A DNA stretch of 64,000 bases, from positions 1 to 64,000 of the forward strand of contig MPUH01000034.1 in the NCBI GenBank assembly GCA_001970955.1, in the 5' to 3' direction. The notes beneath the pieces were generated by a model, which did no database searches, was not told the origin of the DNA, and saw only the letters and a program-made list of their open reading frames with translations. The translations under genes and the position numbers were made by a program. This document shows, in pieces, positions 47,822 through 58,961 of the stretch (its first letter is position 1; the number at the start of each line of letters is the position of its first letter). This stretch comes from Stentor coeruleus (taxonomy: Eukaryota; Ciliophora; Heterotrichea; Heterotrichida; Stentoridae).

Positions 47822-49846
47822 ATGAAAAGTATTTCTGATTGCATTTCTCTTTTACTACTTTTTCAATACTTTTGTTATGGGCAGGAATTATTGAAAAGTC
47901 ACTCTGAATTCGCCTCAGGTCAACTTAATAAAATGGGTTCAGTGTTTGAAAAGTTATATCTTCCTGAATTTCCTTTAATATTCCTAGAATTAAAAATACA
48001 GCTAAATGATCTTGATCATACTCTTAATGAATATCCAACACCAATTCCTTATACTTATATTCGTTATGATGCAGTTCCTAATGAAGAATTTTATTCATAT
48101 AAAAGTGCTTTGAAAAAAGGAAGGTCGATTCAAGTGATCTCAGAAGCATATCCAAAATTCAGTGATTTTATAGTAATTCGAATTGATGGTGGATTACTTA
48201 ATTCTTTACATTTCATGAATGCTTATACTGTTCAAGGATGGATTTATCATATTTCTTTAAAAGTTCTGTACTGTCCGTCAGGGATATATACAATACTTCC
48301 TAAAAATTTTAAAGATAAAGCAAAAACTAATATTTGTGCATCACTTATACATCAAAATGCACAATTACCTCAAGGAACTTATCCTATGATGATTTATATT
48401 CCTTATTTAACAGCTTCACTTGATATTATCACTAATACAAATTTTACAATTAGTCCTTACAATTTTAATCGAAAACAAATATCTCAAAATCTAAGCATAG
48501 CAGATCCTCTTTCTGGTTGGTGGTTTTTAATCATAACTCAAACTAACATATCTTTTTTCTCATGGTCTCTTACATCTTGCCAAATAAATTCAACTAAAAT
48601 TTGCAACAATAGAAATATATACGAATACGAAAATATCAAAACATTTGAAAAAATTACATTAAAAAACACAGATTTCATTTCATTTTCAAACAAATCTTTA
48701 TCTTTATCATTTTTTGTATTAGAATCTCAAACAAAATATAGATACAGTATTGAAATTAAAACTAAGAATAATAAAATTGAGAAAATCTACTATGGAACAA
48801 GAGGGATAAATAATCAAAGAATTCTATGTAATTCTTCAACCCAATATTGTAAAAAACATAAAAATTTTTTTATAGGTGAACTTGAATATTTAGAAAAAGG
48901 AATACAATTTATAAACATAAACATGAAAAATGATTCAGAATTCCAAGTCAAAATTTTTAAAACAATTATTGGTGATGATATATGCCATGGTGAAGATTTT
49001 ATTCTTCAAAAAAATATAGCTTATACTTGTTTATGCTTAAAAAACACTGCAGGATTTTACTGTGAAAATAAATCTTTTAATGATTTTAAATATGCAATTG
49101 CAATTATTATGTTATCTTTGAGTAATTTTTCTATGATTTTAGCTATTGTTTATAGTATAAAAATCCAAGCTCTTGTTGAAGCTATGGGATATGGAGGAAA
49201 TATGATAGCTAGTTTTATATATCATATCTGTGATGAGCAATATTATTGTTTTAATATCCCTTATAAAACTCTTATTTCTATAGATTTTATTTTGAGCTAT
49301 TACAGTTTTATTATTAGTATCATATTTTTGGCTAAAATCCAAGAACCAAAATTCAAATATTCAGTTCATATTTTTGCTATTTTTGCATTGATGTATATTG
49401 GTTTTGGTAATAATTTCAATTCAAATAAACCTATTATTATTGTAAGTTAAAATTAGTTATTTGTAGTAGTTTCTATGATTCCTGTTATTAAATATCTGAT
49501 TTTAATATTAGGAATTTCGAAGAAAAGTTTTAAAAGGAAAATTTCATTGTCGGCTATAGTTTTTTTCTTTTTTAAAAGCAATAATTTCAAAATACGATGG
49601 TTTTTTGCCGTTTTGATATGCCTTACTTTTGCTTTTATAAGTAAGAGTCTTGAGAAGAATGAGAATTATTATATAGTAAAAAATATATAGTTTCACTCTT
49701 TATGGCATGTATGGGTTATGATTAGTGCATTTTGTGTAGTCAAAAGTATTAATATGGAAAAACCTGAATTTAATACTGAAGTTAAATTTCAAAATACATA
49801 TTCAGAAATTAATATGGTTGAGAAACATTTAGTTTCAGATAAATAA
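47822..49846 (+). CDS. TMEM8: TMEM8/PGAP6-like membrane protein (CREST superfamily), copy 2, two introns
   Basis: Exons 47822-49441, 49457-49675 and 49691-49846 give 664 residues. The introns are GTAAGTTAAAATTAG (49442-49456) and GTAAAAAATATATAG (49676-49690). It is a tandem paralogue of the gene before it, 204 bp away, with the same parts. These are a signal peptide, an extracellular region with shared segments (YIRYDAVPNEEFYSYKSALK, IVIRIDGGLLNSLHFMNAYT), the EGF-like CLCLKNTAGFYC and seven helices. The active-site-like residues are kept: SFIYHICDEQ (His468) and FHSLWH (His615, His619). The second intron sits at the same place as the single intron of copy 1, just after NYYI. The first intron is absent from copy 1. 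Confidence 0.87.
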
Positions 49847-49987
49847 TTTGAAATTTTTATTATCTTTTTTATATTAAGTACTTATAAAACCCACACATAA
49901 CCCACAATATAAATCTTTTATACTAAATCATCAAAACTAAATAAATGTTAATTATTTTAGACCTAAATATCTAGGATCATTATAAAT

Positions 49988-51055
49988 ATGAGGCAATTTC
50001 TATTAGCCTTAGGCGATCACTTCACTAGGACAAAGTTAGGACCAGCTGTAAGTCTTACATAGTTTAGAATTTTGGGTAGAAAAATAGACCAAGCAGGTGT
50101 ATCAATATCTCAAGTTTCATATGTTGAAAAATGTAATCTTTAAGTAGATGTCAGATCCTTAAGAAATATACCAACAGAGACTTCAATTCCCGATCTAGGT
50201 CGAGCTAACTTTATCGCTCCAAACAGTACAGTGATTGGCGAGGTCAAACTAGGGCAAAATTCTTCTTTATGGTATGGTGCAATATTAAGAGGAGATGCAA
50301 GCTCAATTGAAATCGGTGATGATTCTGTGATTCAAGACCTTGTCACAATTAAAAGATCTAAAGGTGAAGGACCAATTCGTATTGGTCGAGGTGTTACAGT
50401 TGGACCTAATAGTTATATTGGCGGTGCTGTTGTTGAAGATTATGCCTATGTTGGTATGGGAAGTTTTGTTGGAGATGGTTGCGTTGTTGAAAGTTATTCA
50501 GTCCTTGCCGCAGGTGCAAACCTTGCATCAGGTGATCGTGTGCCTTCAGGTCAAATTTGGGCAGGTAGTCCAGCGAAATATTTACGTGATGTCTCAGCTG
50601 AAGAAAGAGATTCATTAAGAGAATATCATGATGAGATGAAAAACCTAGCTGCAATCCATGCTGAAGAGACAGAAAAAAGCTTTGAACAAGTCTTCCATGA
50701 TGATTTTATGAAGGAAAGATCTTACTCAATGTCTTGGTCAGAAACTCTTAGTGAAAAACTAGATACTCTTGGTTATAGTGATCATCCAATTGATCAGCCT
50801 GATGTAGAAAGAGTTAGAGGTTGGGAATATTCTGCTATGTATGAAAGGCATATCACTGAACTTTATTCACCAAAAAGTTGGAGACCATTCAAGGAAGATG
50901 CGGCTGTCTTTCCAGAAGATTGGAAAATTTATGGAGAAGATATGGAAAGCTATGATAGGGCAAAGAAGATTTTTGATCAGCCACCTAAGCATATGGATGA
51001 AGACCCATCTCCTGCTGTGAGAAGAGATGAATCTCCTTGGGCAAGAAGATTTTAG
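49988..51055 (+). CDS. Gamma-carbonic-anhydrase-like mitochondrial protein, two introns
   Basis: Exons 49988-50047, 50063-50132 and 50148-51055 give 345 residues. The introns are GTAAGTCTTACATAG (50048-50062) and GTAATCTTTAAGTAG (50133-50147). The spliced N-terminus (MRQFLLALGDHFTRTKLGPA, then FRILGRKIDQAG) is an amphipathic basic presequence like that of plant gamma-CA. A left-handed beta-helix follows (VIGEVKLGQNSSLWYGAIL, GPNSYIGGAVVEDYAYVGMG) and ends in SGQIWAGSPAKYLRDV. The zinc-ligand histidines of active gamma-CAs are missing (IKRS, GPNSYIGG), so it is probably a structural, CAL-like subunit of mitochondrial complex I, as in plants and ciliates. A ~150-residue charged C-terminal extension is unusual. 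Confidence 0.9.
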
Positions 51056-51980
51056 TTACTAACTTTTAGAAACATGAATTTTTTTTATGTGGATGAATTG
51101 ATATGAAGGGTGAGGCTGATGAAGTTATGATTGGAAATCAAATGGATGAAGAAATTTGAACTTTTTAAAAGATCAGGATTAGGATGGCTTGGCTTTTTGA
51201 TTAGGATTTAAGTTTGTTTGTGGGATTTAATTAGAGGTTTTTAGAGAGAAGAAGTTTTTATGTTAAATTTTGATGGAGATCTGCGGATTATTTATGAGTT
51301 TTTGATATTTTTTGATATTGGGTTGAATGGTGGGAGGATATATCAGCCTATGGGAGGAGTTTTTATAAGAGTGTAAATAAAATGAATGGGAGGATTGTGT
51401 CTTAGAAAAAGTATTATAGAGAGTCACTGATGTTTTTGGATTTTAAATAGGAAATGAAGAGTTGTTAATCTTAATGGCGAAAATTTTCATAAGAATATTT
51501 ATGAATAGCATTTGCGATAGTTATGATGAACTTATAGGAAATAGAGGTGAGTGGAAAAATAGCATGTTTTATGGATTTGAGGAAGAGGTTTAGAAAAAGA
51601 AGAAAAGTATTAAAATGGTCTTAGACATGGTAAAGGTATTTTTACTTGAAAAGACAGAAGTATATATTAACTTAATTTTAAAAATAACAAAAATGCATGA
51701 TTTCGGTAATTTTATTTGTAAAATGGATAATCATACGAAGGAAAATATGCAGAAAAAAAAAACAATACTTCTAATTTTTAAGTTTCCCAACTGAGAAAAG
51801 GTATGAAAATCATCAAGAAAAAAAAAACAATACTTCTAATTTTTAAGTTTCCCAACTGAGAAAAGGTATGAAAATCATCAATAAAAAAGTATTCATCATG
51901 TAAAAAGAATAATTTCTAGTAAAAATGTATTTGAAATAACAGAAACTAATATGCTGATGTTTATAATATTTGGTAAATAA
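51056..51980. other. Convergent intergenic region, G-rich then A-rich, with a duplication
   Basis: 925 bp between the gamma-CA gene (+) and the HECT gene (-), which converge here. The first ~550 bases are G-rich and C-poor on the + strand, the usual 3' flank pattern in this window. The second part carries a 65-bp direct duplication listed separately. No gene is supported. Confidence 0.5.
51751..51880. repeat. 65-bp direct tandem duplication without an N
   Basis: Positions 51751-51815 and 51816-51880 are the same 65 bases, starting AGAAAAAAAAAACAATAC and including TTCCCAACTGAGAAAAGG. The copies are directly adjacent. A run of ten A residues opens each copy, which could have caused either polymerase slippage in nature or an assembly echo. 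Confidence 0.85.
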
Positions 51981-53330
51981 TTATTCGAGGCCAAAGCCGA
52001 GAACATGATTTTTCATTACAAACTTCAGTGCATCTTTCAAGTCACGTTTTGAAGAATACGAAGGAAGATCTAAGCGATTAAAGCAAGTATGAGCTCTTGG
52101 AAGAGCTTTTTTAGCCATTTCAATAGATTGTAATGTAAATTTGGCAGGATCTCCTCTAAGAGTTTTTAAACCTGAAAATCCTTCTATAGGTACACGACTT
52201 GTCCCTGTTACAAACACTAAAAGTTGAGATAATTCTTCTTGGGTAAAGTCTTCAAGTATAGACCAAAACCACTTAACTACTTTATGATGACTAGAAAAGT
52301 CACCTTTATACTCAGTATTTTCACGCCATTCTACAAGATCAAGAGTAGCTTTACCACATAAAAGTACTTCTAATTCTTCTGGACTAAGTTCTAATATCAT
52401 ACTTTGTGGGATCACAGAAAAAAAACCATTCTTAAAGTAGGCAAGACTAGGCATCATACATGTTACAGTTTCAAATTCACTTCTTAAATCAAGATATTGT
52501 CTTTTATTTTCTTCATTTATACTAATTTCGCTTCCGTTTTTTTTTAGTTCATACAAATCAGATCCTTTTTCTAAGGCAAAGTATCCGACGAAAACATCTT
52601 CAATTATATTATTAGCAAGGCTTTGTAAAGAATTATAAAGTTCAATGTCTTGGTATTTTATGTCTTCAAAACCTACTTCACGATCAAGTAAATGTTTGTA
52701 TAATGTTTTACAAAGAGGGCAATTTATTGGGATGTTTTCAAAAATAGCTTTACCTAATATTCTTCCAGTAAAATAATACAGTTCAGGTTGCATTTCTTGA
52801 GGGGAAATGATATAAGCCACTTCTTCTGTTTTAGTCCTACAAAATAGGTTCATTTCTTCAGAGAATAATTGCTTTATTAGTATATTCACCCATTCTTTCA
52901 TAACTCCTCCAGCATCCATAGCAATTTCTCCAATAAATTGTATTTGAAACTCACTTCGCATATCTCGATCACATAAGTTTTGGACTTCTCTTATTGAATC
53001 TATTAAAAGTTCATCTCTGGATATAAAAATTTTCTTATACTCTTCGCTCCATGGGACACGAATTGTGTTGAATTGCTGCCTTACCCATTCTATCTTTTCC
53101 TCTATTGAAGCTAAGTGAGAAAACATTTTATTCCCATGGACAGCATTTGAAGGGTCTCTTATTTCTAAACAATTGTCTATGTGATAATTAAAATCATCAT
53201 ATGTTTGCCAAGACTTGAATTCCATGTTACAAATTGGGCAATATGCTGTTTTTTTTAACTTACTGTTTCCTCTTTTTCTAGACATCCTCCAACTAACATA
53301 ATTTTTTCGGATACTTAATTTTGATCCCAT
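51981..53330 (-). CDS. HECT-type E3 ubiquitin ligase with N-terminal zinc finger and myristoylation motif
   Basis: A 449-residue protein. It starts MGSKLSIRK, with Gly2 and Ser6 as in N-myristoylated proteins. A C2HC finger at about 31-54 (CPICNMEFKSW...HIDNC) resembles UBZ-type ubiquitin-binding fingers. A HECT domain fills the rest: SEFQIQFIGEIAMDAGGVMKEW, YYFTGRILGKAIFENIPI, then LLVFVTGTSRVPIEGF. The catalytic Cys416 is in LPRAHTCFNRLDLP, and the typical hydrophobic end HVLGFGLE follows. HECT ligases take ubiquitin from E2 onto the Cys and pass it to substrate. The protein is small for a HECT ligase; substrate recognition must lie in the short N-terminal part. No intron is present. Confidence 0.93.
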   Translation of the reverse strand: MGSKLSIRKNYVSWRMSRKRGNSKLKKTAYCPICNMEFKSWQTYDDFNYHIDNCLEIRDPSNAVHGNKMFSHLASIEEKIEWVRQQFNTIRVPWSEEYKKIFISRDELLIDSIREVQNLCDRDMRSEFQIQFIGEIAMDAGGVMKEWVNILIKQLFSEEMNLFCRTKTEEVAYIISPQEMQPELYYFTGRILGKAIFENIPINCPLCKTLYKHLLDREVGFEDIKYQDIELYNSLQSLANNIIEDVFVGYFALEKGSDLYELKKNGSEISINEENKRQYLDLRSEFETVTCMMPSLAYFKNGFFSVIPQSMILELSPEELEVLLCGKATLDLVEWRENTEYKGDFSSHHKVVKWFWSILEDFTQEELSQLLVFVTGTSRVPIEGFSGLKTLRGDPAKFTLQSIEMAKKALPRAHTCFNRLDLPSYSSKRDLKDALKFVMKNHVLGFGLE

Positions 53331-53953
53331 TTTATTATAGAACTGAATAAAATCATTTTATTTAGAAGTGAAGTTTTGGATTTTTATTGAAAACTTATAA
53401 AAAAATCTTATGGGGAATGAAATAAGTTGGATTTTTTTTTGGTTTTATGATTATGGAAATGGTATGAAAAATTTTAGAATAGAAATCATGTAATTTTAAG
53501 AGAAGATTGGCATAGGTGATTATAGATAATTTAAATAAGGAATAATTAGTAATAAGTGATTGGAAAATTGTAAGTAATAAAAGGAATTTTAAATGATTCC
53601 TAGTCCATAAACATAACATTGAAACATCTTTTTAAAATTTAACCAAAATTTGAAGAGAAATCCAAACAAAAAATCTATTTCCAATTTTACTGTTTATCCT
53701 ATAGAAATTCTCTATAAAAAATATATAACCCTACATATCTCAATACCTACTAAAAAAAACTCTAAAGTTGTATTATTTTATTACATAAAATCCATAAAAA
53801 TAATAATTCTATGATAAAACAACTTTTAATACGCTTTATCTAAACTATATTATTCCTCCATAACTTCAATTTAAATTAATTAAACCAACAGTTAAACAAT
53901 ATTTTATTCACTAATAAAAACACTTAAAAATCAAATATCACTAATAAAAGATA
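53331..53953. promoter_or_regulatory. Divergent promoter region with a GC-skew switch
   Basis: 623 bp between the HECT gene (-) and the DENN gene (+). The first ~260 bases have G but little C on the + strand, and the last ~320 have C but little G. This is the same layout as the gap at 22150-22785. No coding signal. Confidence 0.55.
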
Positions 53954-56338
53954 ATGGAAGAGCTACTTATAGATAACAAGTTCTTGAACATAAATTTAAT
54001 TGACTCAATAGATATCTTAGGTCTATCTGTTGAAACTTTACATAGTAAATTTTATACAGAACTCCTTATCAAAGAAGAAAAGTCTGCTCCTCCTGAAGTA
54101 CTTTTACAAATTCCTCCTAGGCCTCGAGTAATGACATCTCAAGAACTAGATGTAAGGCTAACTTAGATGATTTTCACTGACCAGATCGTAAATCTAGAAT
54201 CGACTAATTTTTTACCTAGATTCTTCGCCAACAGTTTAAACAATGAAGAGGATATTACAACCTATCTTCACTGCCTTTTTGTATATGAACTAATAACCCC
54301 AAGTATTGTGGATGCAAGTAAGGCAAGATCCATACCAAGTGGATATTTTGATTTCATTGAAAGTGAAAAGGACCCTGAAGATAAGTACTTAAACAGTTCA
54401 TATGTGCCTTTGGTTATATGCATCAAATCTAAGAATAATTATGTTGATTTCTTTAGAAAGATACTCAAATGTTTATATTTGCATTTAACTGAGCTTTCTT
54501 CAGACAATTTTGCCCTGAGTTCAGCAATGAGATCGATGGATTTTTTGAAATATTGTTCTATCCTAATAAATGACTGTATAGTTTCACCTTTCGAAATGAA
54601 TTTTTCAATCAAAATAGGTAAATATCAGCTTATGTTTCCTTATGAAAGTCATACAAGGATGAACTATAATGAAAGTGCAGTCGCAATCCTAGTCGATCTT
54701 CTAGACATAAGAAATATCATCGATATATGGGAAAATCTAATGACAAACAAGCATGTTTTTCTTATGAGTTGTAATGAATATTTACTTTTCCTAATCATTC
54801 AAGCATTTAGATCTCTAATGTTTCCTATGAAATGGGAAGACAAAGTTATTCCAGTCCTCGCTCCACATCTAATTGATGTTCTTGACTGTCCTTTTCCTAT
54901 ATTAATTGGAATTAACACTTCTAAAATCTCAAAAGATGAGGCCTTTGAACGACTTGAAGGTAAAATTATCCTCGATATAGACTCAAACACAATATATTAT
55001 GAGCCTTCGAAAGATATAAATATTTCTCAAGCATCAACAGCTGAGAGTAAAGCATTTCCCAAATATGAAGAGCTTTTATGTGAGTGTGCAAAGTCTTCAA
55101 TAAGTAAAAAGCTTCAACTCATTAAAAGCTATTATTATGTTGATAGTAAAAGAATATCTATATTTAGAAAGCTACAAATGGAAAAAGGTATAGACGATAA
55201 TGGTTTTGTTGAAAACGCTAGAAAGTTGTTGGAAATACAAGATTCTGAAGAGAAAGAAAATTTATTTGTGGAATTAGTGAAAATGGTGTTTTTTAAAGTC
55301 ATTGCTGATGGGATGAATGGAATTGAGTTGTTTATGAGGAAAAAACATAAACATGATTATGTTTTTGATAAAGAAGCATTTCGGGCAAACCAAGGTTATT
55401 GTAAAAAATGCAGGAATAACGAGTTTTGGAGAGCGATGATTGAAAACTCTAATTTCCAGCAGCTGATAAAATATTTTGGTAAATATGATGATTCAAACAT
55501 TTCAAGATTCATAGAAATAATAAAAAAAAATCGTTCAGGAAATAACCCAACAACTCCTATTTATAGTGTTATGATAACCCCACCTTTATCTCCGAAATCC
55601 ATATTAGAAATTCTCCTTAATGGGATTTCTGCATTACCAACTGAAACATCTGAGGAAAAGTTTAAGAAAAAAACAGCAGAACAAGTTATAAACGATTTAA
55701 ATACCATTTTACAAGAAAAAACTCAATTTTATGAAGAGACTGAATTAATAAATTTACCATTAACAAGAAGATATTCGTTTACATATTCATCGAATAGTGT
55801 TAAGGAAAATACTGATTTCAGAAATTATCAGAGTACTTTTTATGGTAAATATGGTATAATTCGCACGCTTAGTGGGATATTTAGTTTAGGTTCACAAGAG
55901 ATTTTTTCAAAACTTAGTACAATTTATGAGAAAATCTCTAATGAAGTTGTTTTATGTTCATCGTTATCACCGAAAAAATATGAGCCTATGCTTTTAAAAC
56001 TCCTTTATAGCATAAAAAATGACCCAAAACTAGAAAACTTCCAAGAAATTATCGATCAAATGTCTTTTATCAATCAAAAATGCCCTGAGTTTTTATCGCC
56101 ACACATTGTATTTTTTGTTCTGAACAAGATTTTTGAAAAACAGCCTAAGGTTATAGATTTTTTGATATCTATTACAGGAAAGTTAGGTAAAATAGCTAGA
56201 GATGTGACGAAAAATCAGGAAATCCAACGTCAAAATTCAGGGAATTTACAGAGTCAAGATGATAATGCAGAAAATACAGCATACCTTAGGACTATGAGTA
56301 TGTATACTGAAACTGATTTGGCAAAAGAAAGGATTTAA
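53954..56338 (+). CDS. DENN-domain protein (probable Rab GEF), one intron
   Basis: Exons 53954-54151 and 54167-56338 are joined by removing GTAAGGCTAACTTAG (54152-54166), giving 789 residues. The central DENN core is clear at about residues 240-320: IWENLMTNKHVFLMSCNEYL, FPMKWEDKVIPVLAPHLIDV and LDCPFPILIGINTS. The N-terminal uDENN part spans the splice junction (YLHCLFVYELIT). A dDENN-like helical part follows (VKMVFFKVIADGMNGIELFM), then a small CxxC patch (GYCKKCRNN). The C-terminal ~250 residues are helical without a known domain. DENN proteins exchange GDP for GTP on Rabs. The target is unknown; a link to the Rab-like genes in this window is speculation. Confidence 0.87.
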
Positions 56339-56398
56339 GAGGATAGTTTTGGATAAAAAAATATTTTAGTTGATTATCATTTTTATAAATCTAATAAT

Positions 56399-57250
56399 AT
56401 GTCACAAGATTTATTTGAAATTAATAGAAGCAACTTAAAAAAAATCTTTGAAGCGCATCAGATTAGAGGAGCAATTTTGTTCACTGATATTCTCAAAATA
56501 AGCACCGCAACAAGAATCTTCCCTAATTTGCTAACTTCAAAAGATTTACGCAAACTTATAATTCAAGTGACAAGCATATCAAGTGGAGATGAGCTTTCTG
56601 CAAGGCTTAGCTATGAAGAAATGGAAGAATTTCTTAAAGGAGTTGCACAGCATTCTTATCCTTCACGACGAGGAGTTCTCGAACAATATCGCATGCTTTT
56701 TTTACATATGCGAAATCCTTGTTATCTCAGATATAATATCATTCTTGAAACAGAAGATAAACAAAAAAGACATCCTGATACAACTAAAGCTCAAAGTCGA
56801 TCTAAAGCAGGAGTATTTTTTAAACCTTCAAGTGAATCAAATTTAATATCATCATCTCCATATAGACCAAGAATGATTCAAAAAACAATAAGCAATTTAA
56901 ATGCTCTTATATCACCAAAAGTTAATAATACATTTGGATTTTCACTTAGACTTCATGATGATAGTTCTAGAGATTCAAGTGCACAACCATCACCAAAAAT
57001 ACTAAATACAGAAAGAATACCTGAAAGTGCGGATAATAATATTGGTTTTATTGGAAAAAATAAAGAAGATAATGTATTGAGTAATATTACTGATGTATTT
57101 AATAAATTTAAAGACAAAACATTGGAAATTTTAAATCGTAGGGTAGTGCCTGAGAATTATATTAAGATATTATTGGAAACTCGTAGGAAGCAAACTGATA
57201 AGCAGATAAAGGTAATGATATACTTTAATTTGTGGAAGAAAAGTAGATAA
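56399..57250 (+). CDS. Hypothetical protein with conserved-looking N-terminal helical region
   Basis: A 283-residue frame 60 bp after the DENN gene on the same strand. Residues 1-125 look folded and helical (NRSNLKKIFEAHQIRGAILF, LSYEEMEEFLKGVAQHSYPS, LFLHMRNPCYLRYN). The middle is disordered and rich in Ser/Pro/Asn. The last ~45 residues are helical and basic (DKTLEILNRRVVPENYIKIL, IYFNLWKKSR). I recognise no family; a ciliary or cytoskeletal protein is possible. Its last 15 codons belong to a segment duplicated around the N at 57411, but the first copy gives the complete reading. Confidence 0.65.
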   Translation: MSQDLFEINRSNLKKIFEAHQIRGAILFTDILKISTATRIFPNLLTSKDLRKLIIQVTSISSGDELSARLSYEEMEEFLKGVAQHSYPSRRGVLEQYRMLFLHMRNPCYLRYNIILETEDKQKRHPDTTKAQSRSKAGVFFKPSSESNLISSSPYRPRMIQKTISNLNALISPKVNNTFGFSLRLHDDSSRDSSAQPSPKILNTERIPESADNNIGFIGKNKEDNVLSNITDVFNKFKDKTLEILNRRVVPENYIKILLETRRKQTDKQIKVMIYFNLWKKSR

Positions 57251-57616
57251 TTATTTAATTGACTTAAAGACTTGAGTGCAAATAGGTTTGTATGTGAATT
57301 GGTAGATTATGTATTTATGGTAATTAATAATTGTCAATATCAATTTTTATTTATTAGCCAAGTATCCTACTAAAATCATCCATAAACTGGGCAAATTGTT
57401 CTTGAGTAATNAGATAAAGGTAATGATATACTTTAATTTGTGGAAGAAAAGTAGATAATTATTTAATTGACTTAAGACTTGAGTGCAAATAGGTTTGTAT
57501 GTGAATTGGTAGATTATGTATTTATGGTAATTAATAATTGTCAATATCAAGTTTTATTTATTAGCCAAGTATCCTACTAAAATCATCCATAAACTGGGCA
57601 AATTGTTCTTGAGTAA
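57204..57616. repeat. About 205-bp direct duplication around an assembly N
   Basis: Positions 57204-57409 and 57412-57616 match, with the N at 57411 between them. There are small differences (CTTAAAGACTT versus CTTAAGACTT; CAATTTTTATTT versus CAAGTTTTATTT). The first copy carries the end of the hypothetical gene and the second the end of the kinase gene. The true intergenic gap is therefore one copy, and the two convergent genes are only about 105 bp apart. The mismatches fit two alleles placed in series. Confidence 0.85.
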
Positions 57617-58694
57617 CACTCACATTTGTAAAAACCGGAAGTTCTAAAAGTTCATGAGCACTTTTTCTAGAATTTGGATTTTTATCTGTACAATATTGAA
57701 TAACTTCAGCTAAATCTTGGCTAATTTTATTAGGATTTTTAAGTCTAATTTCAGTTTTAACAATATTTTGTAGAATTAAAGTTGGATCTAATCTTAAAAA
57801 AGGAGGTTCACCATCAATCATTTCTATTGCTAAAATACCAAATGACCATATATCTACTTTTTCATCATACCTTGATCCACTTGCAATTTCTGGGGCAATC
57901 CAAGCTGGTGTGCCTACAATTGTACTTCGAAGTTTTCTTTCATTTACTAATTGTGCTGCAAATCCTAAATCACAAAGCTTTATTCTGCCGTCAAAACTTA
58001 TTAAGACATTGTCACTTTTGATATCTCTATGAATTCGATGCTTTCTGTGTATGGAATTTATAGCAAAAAGCACTTCTTTTAATATGAAAATTATTATTGG
58101 CTCAGGCATCATTCTATCTTGACTTAAAAGTTTTGTAAGTGATAAATCCATCAACTCTTGTATAATCCAAATATCTTTATTGAACTCATATATAAAGTAA
58201 TATTCTATAATATTGCAATGCATGCAAAGTTTCGTTAAAGCAAACTCATTTATTATCATCTGTTTCTCAAAGTTATTCTTAGGCGATATAATTTTAGCAG
58301 CAAAACCCATACCAGTCATTTTATCCACAACCTTATATACCTTTCCAAACTTCCCTGAAGCAATTTTCTTAACTTTATTATATTCATCTTCAGGATTTGT
58401 AGTAGTTATCTTACAATTCATCACAACTTCAGTATTAAACTAAATATCAAATACTGATTTTCTATCAGGCATTTCTTCCTCATTTCCTTTTGAATTCATT
58501 ATTAGCACTGCACAAAAATTGCAGATTTTCTTCCCATCTGGATCTTTTGTCAAACAATCTTCGCAAAACTTAAAATCTATTTAGATTTTACTGCAGATAG
58601 AGCATCTTTTACCTCCAAAGAAATAAAAAAACTTCTTATGACAAAATAAACATTCATAAGAATTAAACTTTCCATTTTCCTCTAATGTTTCCAT
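57561..58694 (-). CDS. PAK-like (STE20) kinase with N-terminal FYVE-like zinc finger, two introns
   Basis: Minus-strand exons are 58694-58592, 58576-58455 and 58439-57561. The introns are GTAAAATCTAAATAG (58577-58591) and GTATTTGATATTTAG (58440-58454). The product is 367 residues. The N-terminus holds eight Cys (15, 18, 31, 34, 39, 42, 53, 56) in spacing C-x2-C-x12-C-x2-C-x4-C-x2-C-x10-C-x2-C. That is the FYVE pattern with a shortened last spacer, but without the RRHHCR lipid-binding motif. The kinase domain has ASGKFGKVY, HRDIKSDNVL, KLCDLGFAA (Leu for Phe in DFG) and VGTPAWIAPEI. It ends with the PAK-like EMIDGEPPFL. PAK-type kinases relay signals to the cytoskeleton. The finger may direct it to membranes. 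It is a tandem paralogue of the next gene. Confidence 0.9.
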
Positions 58695-58961
58695 TATTTT
58701 TATAACAACTATAGCATAATGTCTATATTTTATGCATATTATAAGTAAAATTTATTTTTGAATTGTGAAATCAAGTAATATTTACAAATACTATAATTAT
58801 AACTTTATCATCTTACTTTATAATCAAAATATTTCCTACACACAATCTTAACCTATCACTATTGTATATAAAATCATATCATATCACAATTCCATACATC
58901 AAAATTACAAAATAAACTATAATTTCATATAAACTGTACTCATACACCTGAAATCCTTTAA

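Noticed and set aside
53395-53619. Minus-strand 74-codon ORF in the HECT/DENN gap
   Set aside because: Composition fits chance in AT-rich DNA; it lies in a divergent promoter with skewed base content.
1692-56338. HID1, TRAPPC8, DENN, p24 and the Rab-like genes as one functional membrane-traffic gene cluster
   Set aside because: They are spread over 55 kb on both strands among unrelated housekeeping genes; co-location is probably chance.
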